Source: Gremmenia infestans (Eukaryota; Ascomycota; Leotiomycetes; Helotiales; Hamatocanthoscyphaceae). From it: a stretch of DNA of 64,000 bases. Positions 11,541 to 21,602 of the stretch are shown piece after piece (the stretch's first letter is position 1; every line of letters starts with the position of its first letter). Under the pieces are notes generated by a model that worked only from the letters and a program-made list of their open reading frames with translations, had not been told where the DNA came from and ran no database searches. The translations under genes and the position numbers were made by a program. The stretch covers positions 3,038,001 to 3,102,000 of the forward strand of contig JAFEVB010000002.1 in the NCBI GenBank assembly GCA_032629725.1. Direction: 5' to 3'.

Positions 11541-14500
11541 ATGTCTGGTCAAGGCTATCGTGGTCGTGGTGGTGGCAGAGGAGGAGGTGATCGCGGCGGT
11601 GGAGGTCATCGTGGAGGTGGGGATCGGGGTGGCTTCCGTGGAGGTAGAGGTGGCGGAGGTGGAGGAGGAGGAGGACCCGCACCCGCGGTTGTCTTCAGGT
11701 AAGAGCCGCAACTCATCCATTACATTCCAACTAAAACTTATCCTTTCCAAGGGACCCCAATGCACCACTTGCACCACCTGACGGGCAAGTAATGAACCTC
11801 GAAAATGCCTACATGAAGAATTCCACTGCTGGCGGTCTTCAGCAGGCAATGGCAAAGATGTCCTTGAATGATGGTCAATTCCCGTCCCGACCAGGTCATG
11901 GTACTCAAGGCAAGAAGATTGCCGTTTACGCCAACTACTTTAAAGTTGGTGTGCCACAAAACCTCACCCTCACGAGGTACAGCGTGGAAGTACAACCCGA
12001 GGTCAAGGGAAAAAAGCTTGGCCGGGTTTTTCAGCTCCTTCTTGAGTTGCCCGAATTTGCGAGTGCTGGAGGCCTCGCATCAGACCTTCGTTCAATGATT
12101 GTTGCCAGAACGCCCCTCGGTATTCAGGACGGACATATTGTACAGATACCGTATCTTGCCGAGGGGCAAGACGAACCTCTTGCGCGTGCCGTCACCTATA
12201 CGGTCCGGGTAATCACGCCTCTTTCGTTCAACATTTCTGACCTCACAGCGTTCCTCTCATCTACAAATCCCAATGCTCCTCCTTTCACCCAGAAAGCAGA
12301 AGCAATACAGGTGTTGAACGTTCTATTTGGGCACTATCCGCAGGTACACGATGGAATAGTGTCAATTGGTCAAAACAGGCATTTCTCGATCAGTCGCGGG
12401 CAAGCGAACGCCCACAACATTACCGTGCTCGGTGGAGGCCTAGAATCTCTTCGTGGATACTTCCAGAGTGTCAGGCCTGCCACTGGTGGCATTCTGCTTA
12501 ACGTCAATGTCACACATGGCGTATTCATCGAGCCACTAAGTCTCGATGTCCTTTATGGGAAACTCGGAAGTGGCAATAAGCTGACTTTGCAGAAAAAACT
12601 CAAACTCATCAGAGTTAAAGTTACTCATCTACCAGGAAAGAAGCTTAAGAAGACCAACGAAGAAGTCCCTCGTGTCAAGACAATCTTCGGTCTTGCCCAC
12701 CCTCAAGATGGTCGTGGGGAAGATCATCCACCCAAGATCGCCGATTTCGGTGCAGGTCCCAAGGGAGTTAGTTTCTGGCTTTCCGAAGTCCCTCCTGCTG
12801 CTAAAGGTGCTAAACCCCAAGGGAAGAAAGGAGCCGGATCCGCTCTCCCTTCCAGCACATACATTACAGTCTTCGACTACTTCCGGAAAAGTAAGTGCTC
12901 AGAAATCAATTTGCAGTATTCACATTAACGCAAACAGAGTACCCCCAAATCAGGCTGGAAGAGAGAAACCCTGTGGTTAATGTTGGCAACCGTGAACATC
13001 CCAGCTATCTCCCGGCTGAGGTTTGTGTCGTCTTGCCTGGACAGACTATCAAACGCAGATTAAGCCCCGATCAGACGCAACAGATGATCACATTCGCTTG
13101 TCGGAAGCCAAATCAGAATGGAGATTCTATTGTCACAGATGGAAAGGCTGTTCTTGGTCTGAACCCCCAGGCTAATGCCATGACCGTAAGTAGCAATGCC
13201 ATCCATAATTTAGTCGTCTATGGCTAACTTGAGATAGGCGCGTTTCGGTCTTACTATTGGCACCAGTTTGATTACTGTCGCAGCGCGCGTTTTAGCTCCA
13301 CCGGCCATCAAATACAAGGATGCTCGTCAGAAGGAGACCAGCGTATTGCCGCGCTTTGGTTCCTGGAATATGGCAAACATAAAGTTCCACACTGGCAGTA
13401 ACTTGGGGAAATGGACCTCGATTGTATTTACATCGACCCGTCGTGGCCCATCCTTTGGCGTCAATCATGTTATGCCCACCATCTCTCGCTTCGGGGAGTT
13501 TCTGACTCGTTCTGGCATTAATGCTACAGGAATGATTCCAGTCACTCCACCCGAAATTGGCCTCTACGATGGAGACGACGTCGGCAATAATGAAAAAATT
13601 GGGAATATCATTAGAGCGATGTATGTTGCCAAGGTTAATCCCCGGCCAAATTTCATCCTTTGTGTCATCCCTTACAATGATGTCGCAATATACAATTCGA
13701 TCAAAAATTACGCTGATACAAAAGCTGGCATTAACACTGTCTGTGTCGTTGCGCCCAAGTTTATGAAAGACCAGAGGCAAGAGCAGTACTTCGGAAACGT
13801 TTCCCTGAAGTTCAACTTGAAGGCTGGCGGTATTAACCAGACACTGGACCCAGCTAAGCTAGGAGTCGTTAGTGAAGGAAAGACCATGGTTGTCGGCCTC
13901 GACGTTACTCATCCGTCGCCTGGCTCAAAGGACACTGCGCCTAGCGTTGCTGGAATTGTGGCAAGTGTTGATAAGGTTCTAGGTCAGTGGCCGGCAGACT
14001 TCCGGATTCAAGAATCCCGAAAGGAGACCGTTTCTGGTCTTTATGATATGTTTCTTGGTCGCCTGAATTTGTGGGAGAAGAAGAACAAAGGCTCTCTTCC
14101 AGAGAACATTATCATGTATAGAGATGGCGTTTCGGAAGGCCAGTACCAGTTGCTTCTCGATCAGGAGCTCCCGCAAATTCGCAATGCTTGCCGTCAGAAG
14201 TACCCGGCCCAGTCCACCAAATCCGGATTTCCCAAGATATCAATCATCGTCTGCGGAAAGCGTCACCACACTCGCTTCTACCCAACAACAGAAGCGAATG
14301 CGGATCGTTCATCGAATTGTGAACCAGGTACTGTGGTTGATCGCGGCGTCACTGAAGTCAATGGGTGGGATTTCTTCATCCAGCCTCATGCTTGCCTACA
14401 GGGAACTGCGAGGCCGGGTCATTATTACGTGATTCTTGACGAGATCTTCCGCGGTCGTCAAGTAAAGGCCCCTCTCCAGAACCCGGCTGATTCGTTGGAG

Positions 14501-14734
14501 AATCTGACCTTCAATATGTGCCATCTCTTCGGTCGTGCCACCAAGGCTGTCAGCTTGTGCCCTCCTGCTTACTATGCGGATCTTCTTTGCACACGCCTAC
14601 GTTGTTACCTGGCGGATCAGTATGATCCGAATGACAGTTCTGCAACTGCGAGTGTTGCTAGTGGTGCGACCAACCTGTCAACGTTTGACGTTCAGATCCC
14701 AGAAAACATGAAGAACTCTATGTTCTACATCTAA
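11541..14734 (+). CDS. Argonaute (QDE-2/AGO family), slicer residues intact
   Basis: Four exons (11541-11698, 11752-12890, 12938-13185, 13238-14734) join in frame to 1013 residues. Exon 1 is nearly all an Arg-Gly-Gly tail, as in QDE-2-type Argonautes. Then come the N domain (from about residue 90: KKIAVYANYFKVG), the linker, PAZ (around residues 320-450, with YITVFDYFRKKYPQIRL), MID (SGINATGMIP, NFILCVIPYND) and PIWI domains. The catalytic tetrad is present: Asp737 in VVGLDVTHPS, the Glu finger at Glu778 (RKETV), Asp811 in YRDGVSEGQ and His910 in ARPGHYYVI. The protein ends in SMFYI, the hydrophobic end usual for Argonautes. Expected function: small-RNA-guided cleavage of RNA in quelling/RNAi in the cytoplasm. 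The gene has a long pyrimidine-rich leader. I see no frameshift or missing domain. Confidence 0.96.
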
Positions 14735-15402
14735 TTGGTGGGGGTTTTCGCTCTTTTGGCTATACGACAACGGCGTCCGGGAATTCTAATTATTTCATAG
14801 CATCACAGTCATTACATCACAATACTTATTACATCAGTATTATCGTCTTGAGTTTCATTATCTAGCTCACTTGGTGCCATTCAAATGAGTCATTCTTCCC
14901 TTTGTCAAAAGATTGATGCTACACGGTGTCTAAGACACTAGGACGAATGTCTCAACCCATGGCCTTGAGACATGCTCAGCAGCATTCCTGCCAATATCCC
15001 CCTTACTTGCCGCGTCCGCCCCTTTTCCCCAAAAGTCAGAGCGTGCCCACTATTACTGCTTTGCCAAGACTGCCAACGATGTGGTTTAAATACAGCTTCG
15101 TCTTCTTCGAGTGAGAGCACAAATAGGGTCGGTGCTAGTAACCAGATCTTTGTTTCTCTGTCGCTCTCGCTCTTGCAACCGCTATGCATCCATCTGCTGG
15201 AAAATAAGTCAAGGCTGGCTTAGATCCCACCACTCCGGATCCCTATTTTGATAATTTTCTGATACTTTGTTGTGGAGTAACGTATCGATCGCTGGGTCTG
15301 GTTTATAGGCTGAAGCGTGCGTCCCTGAAGAATCGGCGTCTTGGTCTGATGATTATACCTGCTTGTACGAGTAATCTTATCTCCCCAACACAACACAACA
15401 CA
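14735..15402. other. Intergenic region
   Basis: 3' flank of Argonaute and upstream region of a secreted-protein gene. The last 30 bases are an A/C-rich leader (repeated ACACA). No gene or structure seen. Confidence 0.5.
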
Positions 15403-16284
15403 ATGCGCCTCCTCACCCTCCTCCTCCTCGCAGCTCCAGTCCTAAGCTGCATAAAATACGCCGGCGTCTACCCCATCTTGGAAACCTCGCCCTTCCGCGC
15501 AACGATAACCGACAACAACGTAACGACGTGCTGGATCTCGCGGACGTACGCCCAACACAACCGCTACCAGCAGCAGGCGAACCTGGCGCCGGCGAGTCGG
15601 GAGGAGTTAAGCAACCCGGATACGACGACGTGGGGGTTTCGGAGGTGGGATTTCGAGTGTTTGGCGGGGGGGTATGAGGCGTGGGCTAATGTTGGGGTGA
15701 GGACTGTTGTTTATCGGGGAGGGAGGGAGGGGGGGAAGGAGGGGAGGATGGTGGGGTGGGTGGCGGATGTTAGAGAGGATATTTGGGGGGGGAAGTGGTG
15801 GTATGAGAAGAGTGTTGAGTGTGATGGGGATGGGGATGGGGATGGGGATGGGGATGGGGATGGGGATGGGGATGGGGATGGGGATGGGGATGGGGATGGG
15901 GATGGGGATGGCGATGGCGATGGCGATGGCGATGGCGATGGGAAGAAGGGGGAGGAGGTGAAGAGGAAAGAGGAGGAGGCGAAGAGGAAAGAGGAGGAGG
16001 TGAAGAGGAAAGAGGAGGAGGCGAAGAGGAAAGAGGAGGATGAAGAGGCTAAACGAAATGAAGAGGCTAGAAAGATGAGCGAGCAGAAGAAAAAAGATGA
16101 TGAGAGAATTGAATTAGAACAGAGGAAGAAGGAAGAAGAGGCCCAAAAAAAGGAAGAAGCTAAAAAGATTGAGGATGCTAAAATAGCACAGGAGCAAAAA
16201 AGAATAAATGATATGAAGATCAAATTGGAACACAGGAAGAAGGATCAGGAACGGTGGCAAGAAGAGATGCAGAAGATGGAATGA
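15403..16284 (+). CDS. Secreted protein with (Gly-Asp)n tract and charged helical tail
   Basis: The frame is open further upstream, but the ATG at 15403 begins a clear signal peptide (MRLLTLLLLAAPVLS), so I start there; the product is 293 residues. After cleavage there is a globular part of about 125 residues with four cysteines (C16, C42, C87, C140), Trp-rich in its second half. A hexamer repeat then encodes about 40 residues of alternating Gly and Asp, and the last 110 residues are Lys/Glu/Arg-rich and should form a long helix or coiled coil. No known family is recognised. The four-cysteine N-terminal part resembles small secreted fungal proteins in general layout. Single exon as read; the length of the repeat may vary between strains because it is built from perfect units. 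Confidence 0.6.
   Translation: MRLLTLLLLAAPVLSCIKYAGVYPILETSPFRATITDNNVTTCWISRTYAQHNRYQQQANLAPASREELSNPDTTTWGFRRWDFECLAGGYEAWANVGVRTVVYRGGREGGKEGRMVGWVADVREDIWGGKWWYEKSVECDGDGDGDGDGDGDGDGDGDGDGDGDGDGDGDGDGDGDGDGKKGEEVKRKEEEAKRKEEEVKRKEEEAKRKEEDEEAKRNEEARKMSEQKKKDDERIELEQRKKEEEAQKKEEAKKIEDAKIAQEQKRINDMKIKLEHRKKDQERWQEEMQKME
15823..15942 (+). repeat. In-frame hexamer repeat, 20 units of GATGGG/GATGGC
   Basis: Fourteen GATGGG units, five GATGGC units and a last GATGGG encode Asp-Gly dipeptides inside the secreted protein. From 15961, about four copies of a 21-bp unit (AAGAGGAAAGAGGAGGAGG plus CG or TG) follow and encode KRKEEEA/V. Both tracts keep the reading frame. Confidence 0.95.
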
Positions 16285-16837
16285 GGTGAATTTGAGAAAA
16301 TTTTCGCCTGAAATGGAGAATCAGCACTTATTATATTACCAGGTTTTGTTATGTGTTGCTCTTATGACAGAGGCTATTTTGTATATGCCGGACTTGTATT
16401 AGCACAATTTAATAATATAAGTTGTTCTTTACCAAAGTCCACGATTATTACACACAACAGGCACTGGTGGCTATAGGTCTAAAAAGGTAGTTGTTATAGA
16501 GGGAGTCTTACTTCTGCTTGCTCTGAAGTCGACTTGACAAAGCCCTTGAAGCAGAAATATGATTGTAAGAGGCGGAAAGAACGAGCAAGCCTTCGAATGA
16601 GGTTCGAGGAAATGACATGAGCGAATCAAGAGTGATGATATGAAAATAAGGGAAAGAGACTCGTAGGCAGGCTTGTGCAGAGTTTCGGATCAACAAGGCA
16701 AGAGCGTTTGGAAGAGGACGCTATTGTTTTTGAATTTAACACCCAAGGTCTCAATGTGTAATCAATCCACTTGCTTTCTATTTAACAGTCACCCATCACT
16801 TACATCAATCCACAGTACCCTTTACGCATCATCAATC
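16285..16837. other. Intergenic region
   Basis: AT-rich 3' flank followed by the leader of the Gln-rich gene. No gene seen. Confidence 0.5.
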
Positions 16838-18130
16838 ATGGCTGCGTTGGCTTCTCAGATATCCAATAAACACTCCATCTCATCGCACTCGCAAGTCTAT
16901 CGACAGTCTATCCATCAACCAGCGATGATGTATCAACATCAAACATTACATCCATACCTGTCGAACTGTCACCGCCATCCGGACGCATTGGACCTCCAGT
17001 TCCGTCGAAAGCAGGTTCATGCACTGTTTCAAAACCGACCGAGCCTTCAATCGGGACAATCGAAATTCAAGGCCCAGTCGAATCCGCCACTGTGTTGTCA
17101 AGTCCAATCGAGCCCACGATCTCAGACCCAGAAGCTGCGAACCCCTCAGGTATTAACTCAGCAACACCCGTCGTTCTCGCAGCCCCCCCAACAGCATATA
17201 CAAGCCACGGGATGCCAGCAGAGCTTTCCACTCCAAAGTCCTTCACCTATACAGAGCAAGCAAAGCGATTTACAGCTCCTAGCAGCTCTTTCCCAGCAAA
17301 ATGGGCAGCGCCAGGTCCCTCAAGGCGTGATGAGTATGCAAAGCCTACAGCGTTTGCAACGCGTTCAGATGCAGCAAGGATATGCCCAGATGAGATGGAT
17401 TTTATCGCAAACTATTGACAAGCATCTAAAGGTTGTGCAACAGTCTGTACAGTTGGCACTACAGACGGTACAACTCGTCAATAGCTGGCAGCTACAAGAG
17501 GGGTTTGTTCTTCAGAACATGAAAGGCATTCAGTCCCAGCAAAACTCACAACAACAAACCCCCTGTGTCCCTCAAAACGTGGCTGGCAACTGTTTTTCCC
17601 GGCCAAACTCGCAGCAACAGGCCCCAGGTATTTATCAAGCTCAAATCATACCTGCCAACCAAGGCGGACAAAACTCGCAGCAACAGGCTCCTGGTATCCC
17701 TCAAAGCATGCTTGGCAACCAATGCGGACAAAACTCTCAGCCCCAGATAGTACCCTCTATTCGAGCTCCAAGCACTTGTCCACACGAAATGCCTTCTAGG
17801 GAGTGTAGAGCCACTCTCATCAACTATATTGGCTGTCCCTGCCAGATTTGGGTAGTTGAGACATGTCCATTCTCGGGCAGCAGGGTCCAAATCACGGGTT
17901 TGGGATACGGAAAATGTGAAAATTATAGTGAAAGGGAGCAGATCAGCCCAGGTAATTGCGGTGGAATTGGAGATCATTGGGCTTGTCCAGCTATGCCGAA
18001 GTTCTGGCACGATTATCAAGTTAAAAAGGAGGATGGAAGCACTGTGTGGGAGTTCACCCCAGAACCCTATGCGGTGAAAGTAAAGTACATATCACACGAG
18101 GAGGCACACTTGGAACACTACTACAAATGA
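16838..18130 (+). CDS. Gln-rich protein with Cys-rich C-terminal domain, unknown
   Basis: The frame opens at 16673, but the ATG at 16838 lies in good context (ATCAATCATGGC), right after a leader-like stretch, and gives 430 residues. Residues 1-240 are rich in Gln, Ser, His and Pro. About residues 225-310 hold three diverged repeats of some 33 residues, each containing NSQQQ or NSQPQ and a P-x-x-A/V-x-N segment. The last 120 residues are compact, with about ten cysteines (TCPHEMPSREC, GCPCQIWVVETCPFSG, GNCGGIGDHWACP). I recognise no family. Between about 16900 and 17400 another frame is also open and looks protein-like, so the N-terminal half could be misassigned or contain an unseen intron. 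The C-terminal domain is the best supported part. Confidence 0.5.
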   Translation: MAALASQISNKHSISSHSQVYRQSIHQPAMMYQHQTLHPYLSNCHRHPDALDLQFRRKQVHALFQNRPSLQSGQSKFKAQSNPPLCCQVQSSPRSQTQKLRTPQVLTQQHPSFSQPPQQHIQATGCQQSFPLQSPSPIQSKQSDLQLLAALSQQNGQRQVPQGVMSMQSLQRLQRVQMQQGYAQMRWILSQTIDKHLKVVQQSVQLALQTVQLVNSWQLQEGFVLQNMKGIQSQQNSQQQTPCVPQNVAGNCFSRPNSQQQAPGIYQAQIIPANQGGQNSQQQAPGIPQSMLGNQCGQNSQPQIVPSIRAPSTCPHEMPSRECRATLINYIGCPCQIWVVETCPFSGSRVQITGLGYGKCENYSEREQISPGNCGGIGDHWACPAMPKFWHDYQVKKEDGSTVWEFTPEPYAVKVKYISHEEAHLEHYYK

Positions 18131-18663
18131 GACTATTAAGGGGGAGACTGGTCGACAGCAAATCTGCGAGTCTTGGTCATTAGTTTGAATTTGGAAATAC
18201 CCAGTTTGTGAATAACATGCAGTTCATCCCACAACTCTCATAATTACTTTTGTGACTGTGAGAGCTGCTTCCTACATTACCAACTATGATTAAACGACAG
18301 AAGCATGTCTATAAGAACCATTAGAATCAATACTAGAACAGGCCACCGTACGAAGTAATCCGGAAAATAGTTATAAGAAGTTTGAAGTTTCTTAATCACT
18401 TACATGATGACTTATTCACATTGAAGCCTCCTATGAATATTCAATTTCTGAAATATAGCCGATTCGCAAAAAGAGAACACCTTCCTCCCCCCTTCAACAA
18501 AGCATAAACAGCCAACAAAACACCAGCCTCAAACAACTCACAAACAACCAAACCAATCCAATCCAAACCCAAACCCTCGAAACCCATTCCACACAAACGA
18601 ACAAAACAAACCTCATCAACCAATACATGCACGACAGCACCTACACTTACCCACTCTGCCAAA
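18131..18663. other. Intergenic region
   Basis: AT-rich, then a strongly A/C-rich leader (many CAAAC and AACCAA words) before the small Cys gene at 18664. Nothing else seen. Confidence 0.5.
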
Positions 18664-18846
18664 ATGTGCACACTCATCTTCAGCAAGTACAAGCACTGCG
18701 CCTGCATAGCCTCAGAAGAGTTCAAGCGCTGCGATAAATTGGGGGCAGGGGAGGACGCGAAGACGTGTCCGGATTATGTGACGAAGGAGGGGAAGGCGAA
18801 GAAGGGGCAGTGCCATACGACGACGGGGTTTTGTTATAGTGCGTGA
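18664..18846 (+). CDS. Tiny Met-Cys protein, copy 1 (60 aa)
   Basis: Single exon of 60 residues starting MCTLIFSKYKHCACIAS and containing seven cysteines in total, with FKRCDKLG and KTCPDYV in the middle and GFCYSA at the end. There is no signal peptide, so it should stay in the cell. The leader is A/C-rich and the start context is CCAAAATGTG. Two more small frames with the same Met-Cys start and a Cys-Pro motif follow at 19710 and 20393, which suggests a local paralog family. The pattern of cysteines could bind a metal, but I recognise no characterised family. Confidence 0.55.
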   Translation: MCTLIFSKYKHCACIASEEFKRCDKLGAGEDAKTCPDYVTKEGKAKKGQCHTTTGFCYSA

Positions 18847-19709
18847 GGGTAGGGGTGGGGGTGTTATGGATGGATATGAGGATGGAGGGGGAGTTTGGGA
18901 TAGGGTATTAGGGTGGATGGAACGGGGAAGGGGTGATGGGAGGAATGAATCAATTTGCGTCTGTGAATAATGTCGTTGTTGGTTTTTGCATTGAGAATCG
19001 TGGATGAATGGGAATGGGTGTGAATTATTAAGGCGGCAAATATATTTATGAATCAGCTTTGGAGTGCTACTCTGTTAGTGAATGTGTCCTGTCAGCTGCA
19101 TCGAGGAGCTTGGGAAGGTACGTACTGCGTGACAAATGCGTGCAAGATATCTTGTCGTTTTGTGAAGGCAGGGTTGAAGCACTTGAAATCTATAATTCAG
19201 ATGTGTTTTGTCATTCCAGGGCTCACTTGTCTGGGACTTTACTATGATTCAAGTCGAAGGGGTAAGAACTACCCACTCGTGACTGGACGGTCATCCTGTG
19301 TTCCTTTTTGCGCTTCTTGAGCTTTACTATATCCCCGAGATTCTATAAGCCTTGCGAGCTTGAGTGGTAAGTATTTCGCAATGTATGATTCAAGGGAAGT
19401 CGATGAATAACACCTCTTTATTTACCCCCTTTCTTGGGCCAAATGGAGGAAATTAGCCGAGAATCGAAGATGGTGACTCGGATTAAGTGCCCATTGTTCG
19501 ACGCTCGACAGTCAACAAGAACCCGTGAATCTTCATATACCCAAAGATCGTTAATAGACTGCTGTTTTCTCTAGTATACATACAGCAATACCTCTTGTGT
19601 AATCTCCAAACATCCAAGTCTTCGTTTCTTTCGATCATCTACAAGCGAACGAAACAAAACCGAACGAAACAAATCCCTACGAACCTAACGAACGCAAACC
19701 CTTCAAACG
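18847..19709. other. Intergenic region
   Basis: G-rich just after the stop (GGGTAGGGGTGGGGG near 18847), then AT-balanced sequence without a gene. The final 80 bases repeat the word CGAACGAAAC and look like the A/C-rich leader of the next small gene. Confidence 0.5.
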
Positions 19710-19919
19710 ATGTGCAAAGAATACTTCACTACGGTTCGAGTCCGCAACGGTGCCGAAGAAACCTTCACTACAGAAGTCTTTGTCGAATATTGCATGGACT
19801 TCCTCGAGGAATGCGAATACGCTGACGCTCATGATGAAATGGACATGGATGATTACATTTTCTGTCCGGATTTGCGGACGACACATTGTGGAGTTGTCGA
19901 GGCAAGTTGTATGGGGTAG
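19710..19919 (+). CDS. Tiny Met-Cys protein, copy 2 (69 aa)
   Basis: Single exon of 69 residues: it starts MCKEYFTTVRVRNG, has VFVEYCMDFLEECEY, an acidic stretch (DAHDEMDMDDY), then IFCPDLRTTHCG and ends CMG. Six cysteines, no signal peptide, acidic overall. It aligns with copy 3 from the start through Val-Glu-Tyr-Cys with a two-residue gap, and shares the Cys-Pro motif with copies 1 and 3. Its leader is A/C-rich, like that of copy 1. Function unknown. Confidence 0.55.
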   Translation: MCKEYFTTVRVRNGAEETFTTEVFVEYCMDFLEECEYADAHDEMDMDDYIFCPDLRTTHCGVVEASCMG

Positions 19920-20392
19920 ATTTGGGGAGGGAGTGAGAAGTAAGGGAGGGACGTGGAGGAGAGAGGTAGTTTTCATGTCCAGCTTTACTCATGGGGGTTC
20001 TGGCGATAACATTCAAGGCGTTTGGAATATCCTAGATTTTGGGAGGCAATACACTATTTACTCATTACTAAATTGCTGGATCCTTGTCATGATATCTCTT
20101 TTGGAAGTTCCTGTGCAGTCTTAGAACAACTCTTCGTTCAGGTTTGCTCATAATGGTACCGAACACCCATACATTATAGTTGACTGGTGACACACCTTTA
20201 CCTGCCATTGAAGAATGAATATCTCCACAAACAAATAGTGACTGGAGCTTCACAGTCTTCCCATTATAATTAGTATCTCTTCCCTGACTTATAGCCTGCT
20301 CGCTGCCAATCGTCGTACTTAGCGGCAGAGTTACAAAACTTCAAAACTTCAAAACAAATATTTCGTACTAACCCAAACGCAAGAAATCCAAA
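19920..20392. other. Intergenic region
   Basis: No gene supported. The last 60 bases again form an A/C-rich leader (CAAAACTTCAAAAC) before the third Met-Cys frame. Confidence 0.5.
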
Positions 20393-20586
20393 ATGTGCAA
20401 AACAAGATGCACGCATACTCATGTGTATTCACCAACTGGTATTTACACCGGAACCTTTGTAGACCGAAGGGTTGAATACTGCCACGCGTTCTCTACGCGC
20501 AGTACACGGCTACTACAATGAACCAACCTTTGCCACGGCACTTTGAGTGCCCACATCATACGTATATTGATGAGAGCCCAGCGTAG
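20393..20586 (+). pseudogene. Tiny Met-Cys protein, copy 3, probably frameshifted
   Basis: The first frame, 20393-20521, begins MCKTRCTHTHVY and reaches RRVEYCHAF before a TGA. It matches copy 2 at Met-Cys-Lys, Thr7, Val11 and Val-Glu-Tyr-Cys. A second frame, 20518-20586, overlaps the stop (ATGA) and contains HFECPHHTYIDESPA, the expected Cys-Pro region. So the two halves of one family member lie in different frames. A missed intron is possible, but I find no good donor and acceptor pair in the gap. A perfect hairpin follows the second stop codon. Confidence 0.45.
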
Positions 20587-20609
20587 TTGTGAGCTGTATC
20601 AGCTCACAA
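20587..20609. repeat. Perfect 10-bp stem with 3-nt loop
   Basis: TTGTGAGCTG, loop TAT, then the exact reverse complement CAGCTCACAA. The stem begins at the base after the TAG at 20584-20586. It could be an RNA hairpin in a 3' untranslated region or a DNA-binding site; the sequence alone does not decide. Confidence 0.8.
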
Positions 20610-21602
20610 ACCTCAATAGCCACATAGATTAAGTACTTGGACTAATCGATTGCCTTCCTATTTGCATTTCATAATATTTCAGTGTCTGTCATAAGTGATA
20701 AGTTAAAGAGACCTTATGCAGTGAGCGCTTGAGGGTAAGTGTGGTGGCAACCCTCTCCACCACACCCTTTCTAATTACTTTGAGGCATGGGACTTGAAGC
20801 AGCAGGAGTAGATGGAGGGGCCGGGAAGTGGCGGAATCCCCAACCTGTTTACCTCGCTAGAAGGAAAGGGGTAACAGATACCATTACTCGGCACAGTTCT
20901 AAGGCTGCGAGCCTGTGGGGGTTTGAGTCGGATGTCATGGTTGAGGCGGGCGGCAATTTCAAAGACAGAACTTGTTTATGGGCTGGGTGAGCATGACATG
21001 GAATTGTGTTTGAGTGATAGTTAAATATAAAGTAAACCCAAAGTATGGTGTTTTGTTTGCTGTATTCCTGTCTTTAGAGGCCTTTCCAGATATCCAAAGA
21101 GATTCAATGCACCTGCATAATAGCGCCTGTCCGAATTGTGGGTGCATTGATATATTTGCTAACAACAGGCAACTTGATGTCTTGAGGCTTGAGATATCTT
21201 GAAAAACGGGCAGCTAGTGCTTGCCCCAATTAAGCTTTTGGAGAATTGATATGCTTGAAGCTTTTTAGATTTATATTTAGTTTTGACCATTCAACTCAGT
21301 CAAGACGTGGCTTTTACTTGTATCAAAATAATAACCCTTAAATACCAACAAAACAACTCTACTTTGAAGTAAATGATCCGCTGGAGCGAAATCATTCTGT
21401 TGTTGTGTAGAGATTTATATTTGTACAGTAAGTCAGAACTCGGCAGTCGGTCGTTACAGTACACCTCGGCCGTTTCATTCCCCGCATTTCCCCAGCAGAG
21501 TACCCCGCCCCGCCACTAACACAACTATAAATGTCTTATTTTCTAGTACCTAACAGATTGTCTGTCCCTCGCTGTCTTTCTGTCCTCTCATATTCATCAA
21601 TG
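20610..21602. other. Intergenic region
   Basis: No gene supported. It holds TACAGTA words near 21425 and 21458 and the promoter of the amidase gene. Open frames of 60-70 codons on both strands show no family traits. Confidence 0.5.

Noticed and set aside
15711..16223. 170-codon minus-strand frame rich in Ser-Pro
   Set aside because: It is the mirror of the GATGGG and AAGAGG repeats of the secreted-protein gene on the plus strand.
19732..19748. GGTTCGAGTCC, resembling a tRNA T-loop
   Set aside because: No acceptor stem, D-arm or anticodon arm around it, and it lies inside the copy 2 Met-Cys frame.
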